Below are positions 7,306 to 11,297 of a stretch of DNA of 11,297 nt, piece by piece. The stretch is from CAYZPB01 sp964568525. Its GTDB lineage: Bacteria > Bacillota > Bacilli > Tepidibacillales > Tepidibacillaceae. The notes beneath the pieces are model-generated. The model made no database searches and was not told where the DNA came from. It worked only from the letters and a program-made list of their open reading frames with translations. How positions within the stretch are numbered: the first letter of the stretch is position 1; every line of letters starts with the position of its first letter. The stretch is taken from positions 1 through 11,297 of the forward strand of contig CAZMPM010000029.1 in assembly GCA_964568525.1 (NCBI GenBank), given 5' to 3'. The position numbers and the translations under genes were made by a program.

Positions 7306-8289
7306 ATGCCGAGAAGAAAACAGAAAATCTTGCGTTTATTAATTATTGCATTAACTATTATTCTCAGTCTAGCGTTATTGCCCACTAGCGTTTTTGCAAG
7401 TTCAATTAAAATCTATGTTGACGGTAAGGAGTTTGCGGGTAGTAATCAGGCTAAAATAATTAATGAACGCACTTATATTCCCGTTCGTAGTTATACGGAT
7501 TTACTCGGATTTAATGCGGAGTGGGATGCTAAAGAACGTTCAGTAACAATTTCCAACGTTGAGCATGTAACGAAATTCTATCAGAATAGTCGAAGAGTGA
7601 TTCAGGATGGTGTAACCTTATACATGGAAAACCGAACGATTATTGAGGATGGCACGACATACCTACCTGTGCGGACGGTTGCTGAGTTATACGGGAAGAC
7701 GATTGATTGGGATGGTGTTGATAACCAAGTAAATATTCGTGATTATAAGACTTATACAGTTGGTGAATGGGAAACTTTATCGGGAATTTCTCGAGAGTTA
7801 GGAATTCTTGAAGCGGCACTCCGCGTCTGGAACAATTTGCCCGAAGGCGAACCTGAGATGGGAACAGTACTTTATTTAGAGTCAACTGACAAAGTCACTT
7901 TAGACTATACAAATACTGAAACGATCATTCCTTATACTGTGGCTGATTTAGAGATGCTAGCAAAAATTATTTACGCTGAGGCGGTCAATCATCCATATGA
8001 GGGCAAAGTAGCTGTGGGAGCAGTTATTCTTAATCGTGTAGAGTCACCTAATTGGCCAAACACGCTACGTGATGTAATTTATCAACGAGGGCAGTTTACG
8101 CCGATTACTAATGGTCAATATAACCGCGCGAAACCTACAGACAGCTATTATCAGGCTGCTGAGGATGCATTGCGTGGTATTGACCCGGTTGACGGTGCGA
8201 TATTCTTTAATAATCCTGCACGTTCAAAAATAGGAGTATTTAAGAGACCAATCGTTACGATTATCGGAAACCACTATTATTATCGTTAG
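7306..8289 (+). CDS. Secreted SleB-type cell wall hydrolase with copper-amine-oxidase-like N-terminal domain and LysM-like module
   Basis: 327 residues. A basic, hydrophobic signal peptide ends at about Ala31 (SVFA before SS). Residues 34-147 match the copper amine oxidase N-terminal-like domain, seen as two halves each with R/T-x-Y-x-PVR (TYIPVRSYTDLLG and TYLPVRTVAELYG); in Bacillota this is a wall- or surface-associated module, not an oxidase. Residues 149-192 (YTVGEWETLSGISRELG) resemble a LysM peptidoglycan-binding motif. Residues 210-327 are a SleB/CwlJ-type hydrolase (Hydrolase_2) with IIYAEA, whose Glu225 is the expected catalytic acid, then GAVILNRV, FTP and the FFNNP motif near the end. 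The product should cleave peptidoglycan outside the membrane; SleB proteins degrade spore cortex, but relatives act in vegetative cells. AAGGGGG (7291-7297) precedes the ATG. It lies 27 bases after the exporter, probably co-transcribed. Confidence 0.9.
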   Translation: MPRRKQKILRLLIIALTIILSLALLPTSVFASSIKIYVDGKEFAGSNQAKIINERTYIPVRSYTDLLGFNAEWDAKERSVTISNVEHVTKFYQNSRRVIQDGVTLYMENRTIIEDGTTYLPVRTVAELYGKTIDWDGVDNQVNIRDYKTYTVGEWETLSGISRELGILEAALRVWNNLPEGEPEMGTVLYLESTDKVTLDYTNTETIIPYTVADLEMLAKIIYAEAVNHPYEGKVAVGAVILNRVESPNWPNTLRDVIYQRGQFTPITNGQYNRAKPTDSYYQAAEDALRGIDPVDGAIFFNNPARSKIGVFKRPIVTIIGNHYYYR

Positions 8290-8305
8290 AGATGAGGGGT
8301 AATTA

Positions 8306-8974
8306 GTGTTACAGAGAAGAAGCAGAAAAATCATTAGCTGTCTAATCATAACTATAATCATTCTCTTAGCGATGCCGACGCTTGCATTTGCTGGCGTGGG
8401 TGGTGCTGAGCAGATTATTGACGACCCTAATGATTATTTTACGCCGGAAGAGCGGGCGGCAATTATTAAGAGTGTTCAGGAACTGCCTGAGTCATATCAC
8501 TATCTTATTATGCCATCGACTACCGCTGATTTTGACATTAAAGCTGATGCTAACAAAATTTTTAGCGACCGTGGATTTTCTCAAGATACAATTTTCTTTT
8601 TAATCTACTCCGGTTCGCGTCAGATTCACATTACTACCGGTGATTCACTTAAACAGAAAAAACTTGATGACCAATTTTTTACGAATGAAATTGAGAAATA
8701 TTTTATTCCGTTTGTTTCCAATGGTGGAACAGTTGCCGATGCACTAGTTCAGCTTACCAAGGGGATTAGTGTTGATATTCCGGCTCGACTTGTCTCTGGC
8801 AAAGAAGAGATTACCAACCCTGAACCGCCAACACTACCTGATCCGGTTGTTCTGAAAGACGAGGTAGGAGGCGTTAATACTTGGGTTGTCATTACAGCAA
8901 TTGTTGCTTTATTGCTGGTATTAGCATTAATCACAATAATTATGATAAATAGGGCGCGTTCACATGAAAGTTAA
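8306..8974 (+). CDS. TPM-domain (YgcG-like) membrane-anchored protein
   Basis: 222 residues starting at GTG, with GAGGGG (8294-8299) six bases upstream. A signal peptide (1-29, ending TLAFA) is followed by a TPM domain (about 35-153): it opens with IIDDPNDYFTPEE, continues with a hydrophobic FFLIYSGSRQIHITTGDSLK core, and ends with a helical VADALVQLTKGI. A Pro-rich linker (172-181) leads to one C-terminal membrane helix (193-214) and a short basic tail. The TPM domain should therefore sit outside the membrane. TPM domains are named for TLP18.3, YgcG and MOLO-1; the plant member takes part in photosystem II repair and has been linked to phosphatase activity. The enzymatic role here is unknown. 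The 3' end overlaps the rhomboid gene by 11 bases. Domain call is good; function is not established. Confidence 0.82.
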   Translation: MLQRRSRKIISCLIITIIILLAMPTLAFAGVGGAEQIIDDPNDYFTPEERAAIIKSVQELPESYHYLIMPSTTADFDIKADANKIFSDRGFSQDTIFFLIYSGSRQIHITTGDSLKQKKLDDQFFTNEIEKYFIPFVSNGGTVADALVQLTKGISVDIPARLVSGKEEITNPEPPTLPDPVVLKDEVGGVNTWVVITAIVALLLVLALITIIMINRARSHES

Positions 8975-10547
8975 TGATTATTTGTGGGCGGTAGCACATG
9001 ATATTGCTGTTTATTATGATTATAAATTAGTATTGCCGACAGATGGAACTGAGCTTGATTTAAGTGCTTCTGAGCAGATAGTAAATCTGCAACAACGAAA
9101 TAGAAAAGAGCTAATCTATATACGTTTAGCGACGCTCGACTATATCTGGCCCAATCACCTACAGAATGATATGTTGCAGATGGAGAAGGTTGCCGAGCAG
9201 TTTGTAGAGTATCTTAAAGGCAAGCCACTGCGCATGATTAATATCTATATCTTTAAACAATCTCCTTCGGCGGAGGTTGTTGAAATTCTCCGTAATAATC
9301 AGCTGGTCACAAACAGAAAGTCTATCATCCACTTTGGCTATATCGACTTCGAACGACAAACTGAGGAGATCCCACATGAGGTGTTCACAAAAACAGCGCT
9401 AGAGCGGGAAGTTTTTGTTGAGCAGTTTGCGAAGCTGGAGACGAGTGAAATAGAGCGGACTGCGATTATTAATCAACTCCGCGAGCGCGAGGAAGAAGAA
9501 AAACGTAATTTGATAACCTTTTTCGGGCAGGGTAAACCGATTGTAACGATTGGTTTGATTGCAATCAATACGCTGGTTTTCTTGGCGATGACGCTAGCCG
9601 GTGGCAGCACTGATACAGAAGTTCTGCTCAATTTCGGTGCTAAAGAGTCTTTTCTCATTAAGAGTGGTGAATATTGGCGCCTATTAACGCCAATGTTTTT
9701 ACATATCGGGATAGCTCATTTCCTCTTCAATAACTTGGCAATTTATTATATTGGACGAGCAGTAGAGAAAATTTTCGGGTCAATCCGTTACCTGCTAATT
9801 TATCTAGGTTCAGGAGTTGCCGGGAATATTGTTAGTATGATTCTGTCACCAGAGAATATTGCGGCCGGAGCATCGGGTGCAGTATATGGCCTATTTGGAG
9901 CATTACTCTATTTCGGAGTTATCTATCCAAAGCTGTTCCTATCTACAGTCGGACGCGATATCATTTTAATCCTTGGAATCAACATAATTTTTGGCTTTAC
10001 TGTGCCGAATATTGATTTCTTTGCCCATTTTGGTGGGTTGTTTGCTGGGTTTTTGGTCGCAGCGATTGCACATATGCCGCGGGGAGAAGCTGAGCGAAAG
10101 CTCTGGTTAACGATACTTTCTGCCTTGCTGTTGCTCGGTTTAGCGGGTGTAACTGTGTACGCTGTTCAGGAAGAGCCAACTACAGCTAGTGCTGGCATCT
10201 ATCTGGTTGGGCAAGAGGCTTTGCAATCTGGCGATGTCGAGAAGGCTGATAAAATATTTAGCATGCTCGTTACAGCCTATCCGGAGGAGTCGCTGTTTAA
10301 CTTTTATTATGGTAATACGCTATTAACGATGGGAGACTACCCCCGAGCGACCGATCAATATTACATAGCAATTGAGAAAGACCCAAAGTTCTCAGAGGCT
10401 TATTATAATCTGGCCTTGATTGATGTTTTTGAGAAAAATTATGAAGCTGCGATTGTACTTTTGCAAAAGGTGCTAGAGATTGACCCGGATTTTGCTGAGG
10501 CGGCGAAATTGCTTGAACAGATTGAGCGTGAAATAAGAGGGTTTTGA
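8964..10547 (+). CDS. gluP: Rhomboid-family intramembrane serine protease with C-terminal TPRs (YqgP/GluP-like)
   Basis: 527 residues, close to the 507 of Bacillus subtilis YqgP/GluP. Residues 1-185 form a soluble N-terminal domain ending in a charged helix (REREEEEKRN). The rhomboid core runs from about 192 to 370: LTPMFLHIGIAHFLFNN gives the HxxxN oxyanion motif (His252, Asn256), GASGAVYGLFG gives the nucleophile Ser304, and FFAHFGGLFAG gives His355, so the Ser-His dyad is intact. A seventh helix lies at 382-400. The C-terminus (about 408-525) has three TPR-like units, the clearest being FSEAYYNLALIDVFEKNYEA. The enzyme should cut membrane proteins within the bilayer; B. subtilis YqgP is known to act with FtsH on the Mg transporter MgtE. 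The start overlaps the TPM gene, with a weak AGGG (8951-8954) as ribosome site, suggesting translational coupling. The symbol is by architecture, not proven orthology. Confidence 0.93.
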   Translation: MKVNDYLWAVAHDIAVYYDYKLVLPTDGTELDLSASEQIVNLQQRNRKELIYIRLATLDYIWPNHLQNDMLQMEKVAEQFVEYLKGKPLRMINIYIFKQSPSAEVVEILRNNQLVTNRKSIIHFGYIDFERQTEEIPHEVFTKTALEREVFVEQFAKLETSEIERTAIINQLREREEEEKRNLITFFGQGKPIVTIGLIAINTLVFLAMTLAGGSTDTEVLLNFGAKESFLIKSGEYWRLLTPMFLHIGIAHFLFNNLAIYYIGRAVEKIFGSIRYLLIYLGSGVAGNIVSMILSPENIAAGASGAVYGLFGALLYFGVIYPKLFLSTVGRDIILILGINIIFGFTVPNIDFFAHFGGLFAGFLVAAIAHMPRGEAERKLWLTILSALLLLGLAGVTVYAVQEEPTTASAGIYLVGQEALQSGDVEKADKIFSMLVTAYPEESLFNFYYGNTLLTMGDYPRATDQYYIAIEKDPKFSEAYYNLALIDVFEKNYEAAIVLLQKVLEIDPDFAEAAKLLEQIEREIRGF

Positions 10548-10548
10548 G

Positions 10549-11091
10549 ATGACGACAGATAATCGAGGGTTAACACTAATTTATACTGGTAACGGCAAAG
10601 GCAAAACCTCCGCCGCAGTTGGGCTAGCTGTTCGCGCGGCTGGCTACGACCAGCGTGTCGGCTTTTTTCAATTTATAAAATCGGAGGAGTCGTTTTCTGG
10701 CGAGATTCGTTCACTGGAGCGACTTGGTGTTGAGGTTAGGCAACTGGGGATCGGCTTTACTTGGGAAAAAACAGTAGAGGAGCAACGCGCAAGCTTAGAT
10801 AGGGCATGGAAGTTTGCGAAGGAGAGGATTTTTTCTGGAGAGTACGATTTAATTGTGCTTGATGAGCTGAACTATGCGCTTGCGATAACTGGTTTTAAGA
10901 TTGATGATGTGCTGCCGCTAAGCGAGGTCGTTCAAGTGTTAAAAGATCGCCCACAGAACTTACATATTGTAATTACGGGGCGAGGTCTGCAAGAAGAACT
11001 GCTTGAGCTTGCGGATTTGGTTTCGGAAATTGAGATTATTAAGCACTACTATAACCGGGGTTTAATCGCTGTTGAAGGAATTGACTTATAA
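10549..11091 (+). CDS. cobO: Cob(I)yrinic acid a,c-diamide adenosyltransferase (CobA/CobO/BtuR type)
   Basis: A cytoplasmic enzyme that transfers the adenosyl group of ATP to the cobalt of cob(I)alamin or its corrinoid precursors, making the coenzyme form used in B12 synthesis and salvage. The 180 residues show the P-loop TGNGKGKTS (13-21), RAAG, the GFTW motif (69-72), Walker B LIVLDELNYA (101-110), the HIVITGRG strand (139-146) and an EIIKHYYNRGLIAVEGIDL-type end, with the KH pair before the C-terminal strand. It is slightly shorter than E. coli BtuR (196) and lacks most of that protein's N-terminal extension. It starts one base after the rhomboid stop, with AAGAGGG (10534-10540) eight bases upstream, so it looks like the last gene of the operon. 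A cobalamin riboswitch follows 41 bases later, suggesting more B12 genes to the right. Confidence 0.94.
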   Translation: MTTDNRGLTLIYTGNGKGKTSAAVGLAVRAAGYDQRVGFFQFIKSEESFSGEIRSLERLGVEVRQLGIGFTWEKTVEEQRASLDRAWKFAKERIFSGEYDLIVLDELNYALAITGFKIDDVLPLSEVVQVLKDRPQNLHIVITGRGLQEELLELADLVSEIEIIKHYYNRGLIAVEGIDL

Positions 11092-11109
11092 TCTTAAATA
11101 GGATACGCT
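11081..11109 (+). promoter_or_regulatory. Candidate promoter for the riboswitch transcript
   Basis: TTGACT (11081-11086, overlapping the end of cobO) is spaced 17 bases from TACGCT (11104-11109). The -35 is good; the -10 keeps the first T, the A and the last T only. Transcription would start near 11116, just before the aptamer at 11132. No terminator separates cobO from the riboswitch, so read-through from the upstream operon is also possible. Confidence 0.4.
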
Positions 11110-11131
11110 CTAAATAACTGAATAATGTTTA

Positions 11132-11290
11132 GTTAGTCGGTTCCTCAGTTAGAGGATGAAAAGGGAAGTTGGTGAAAAACCAACACGGTCCCGCCACTGT
11201 AATTGGAAGCAACTGCATAATGCCACTGTCATAAATTGATGGGAAGGCGCAGCACAGCAGAGCCAAGAGTCAGGAGACCTGCCGATTAAC
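11132..11290 (+). promoter_or_regulatory. Cobalamin (B12) riboswitch aptamer
   Basis: Conserved blocks appear in order: GGGAAG (11163-11168), a GTTGGT/ACCAAC hairpin (11168-11184), CGGTCCCGCCACTGT (11186-11200), GCCACTG (from 11222), GGGAAGGCGCAGC (from 11241) and the B12 box AAGAGTCAGGAGACCTGCC (11265-11283). Helix P1 closes the element: 11132-11140 (GTTAGTCGG) pairs with 11282-11290 (CCGATTAAC) through nine pairs, one of them G-U. A P2-like hairpin, CCTC-AGTT-GAGG type, lies at about 11143-11155. The aptamer is complete, but the expression platform (terminator or ribosome-site sequester) and the controlled gene lie beyond the window. A B12 transport or biosynthesis gene, repressed when cobalamin is plentiful, is the usual target. 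Confidence 0.96.
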
Positions 11291-11297
11291 GAAAGAT

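Noticed and set aside
8382..8603. 73-codon open frame on the plus strand inside the TPM gene
   Set aside because: Out of frame with a clear TPM domain and signal peptide; it has no ribosome site and its product looks like a frame shadow.
11087..11092. Perfect TATAAT at the end of cobO
   Set aside because: No acceptable -35 element or extended -10 TG lies upstream; TTGACT with TACGCT is a better-spaced pair.
1..11297. CRISPR arrays, insertion sequences, tRNA or rRNA genes, attachment sites
   Set aside because: I saw no regularly spaced direct repeats at DNA level, no transposase motifs with inverted ends, and no tRNA-like cloverleaf or rRNA core sequence.

Overview
The window looks like a stretch of a Bacillota (Firmicutes) chromosome, most likely an anaerobe of the Clostridia/Negativicutes kind. 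The signs are strong AGGAGG-type ribosome binding sites, TTG and GTG starts, a SleB-type cell wall hydrolase carrying a copper-amine-oxidase-like domain, a YqgP/GluP-type rhomboid with TPRs, a two-subunit drug-type ABC exporter, a YaaH-family acetate carrier and a cobalamin riboswitch. I cannot name a genus. Every gene I can support is on the + strand, and no gap between genes exceeds about 210 bases.

Layout. (1) Positions 2-2287 hold the 3' part of a large secreted or surface protein with Ig-like modules, one InlB-type B-repeat and eleven BspA-type leucine-rich repeats; its beginning lies before the window. A strong hairpin terminator follows. (2) 2471-3076 is a self-contained acetate-transporter gene with its own sigma-A-like promoter (2381-2409) and terminator (3104-3148). 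(3) A new extended -10 promoter (3158-3166) starts what looks like a six-gene operon ending at 11091: two ABC exporter half-transporters (ATGA overlap), a secreted SleB-like hydrolase, a TPM-domain membrane protein, a rhomboid protease (11-base overlap with TPM) and the cobalamin adenosyltransferase CobO. Gaps inside this run are 27, 16 and 1 bases, with two overlaps. (4) After cobO, 11132-11290 is a complete cobalamin riboswitch aptamer closed by its P1 helix. The gene it controls is outside the window.

How the genes fit together. The ABC pair is a heterodimer with one degenerate and one canonical ATP site, readable from the motifs. The next three products all act at the membrane or cell wall (wall hydrolase, TPM protein, intramembrane protease), so the operon may be an envelope-maintenance or efflux unit; this is inference. 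CobO and the riboswitch mark the edge of a vitamin B12 locus that probably continues to the right.

Novelty. I see no clearly undescribed system. The points most worth following are the TPM-rhomboid coupling inside an exporter/wall-hydrolase operon and the large extracellular insert in the first ABC subunit.
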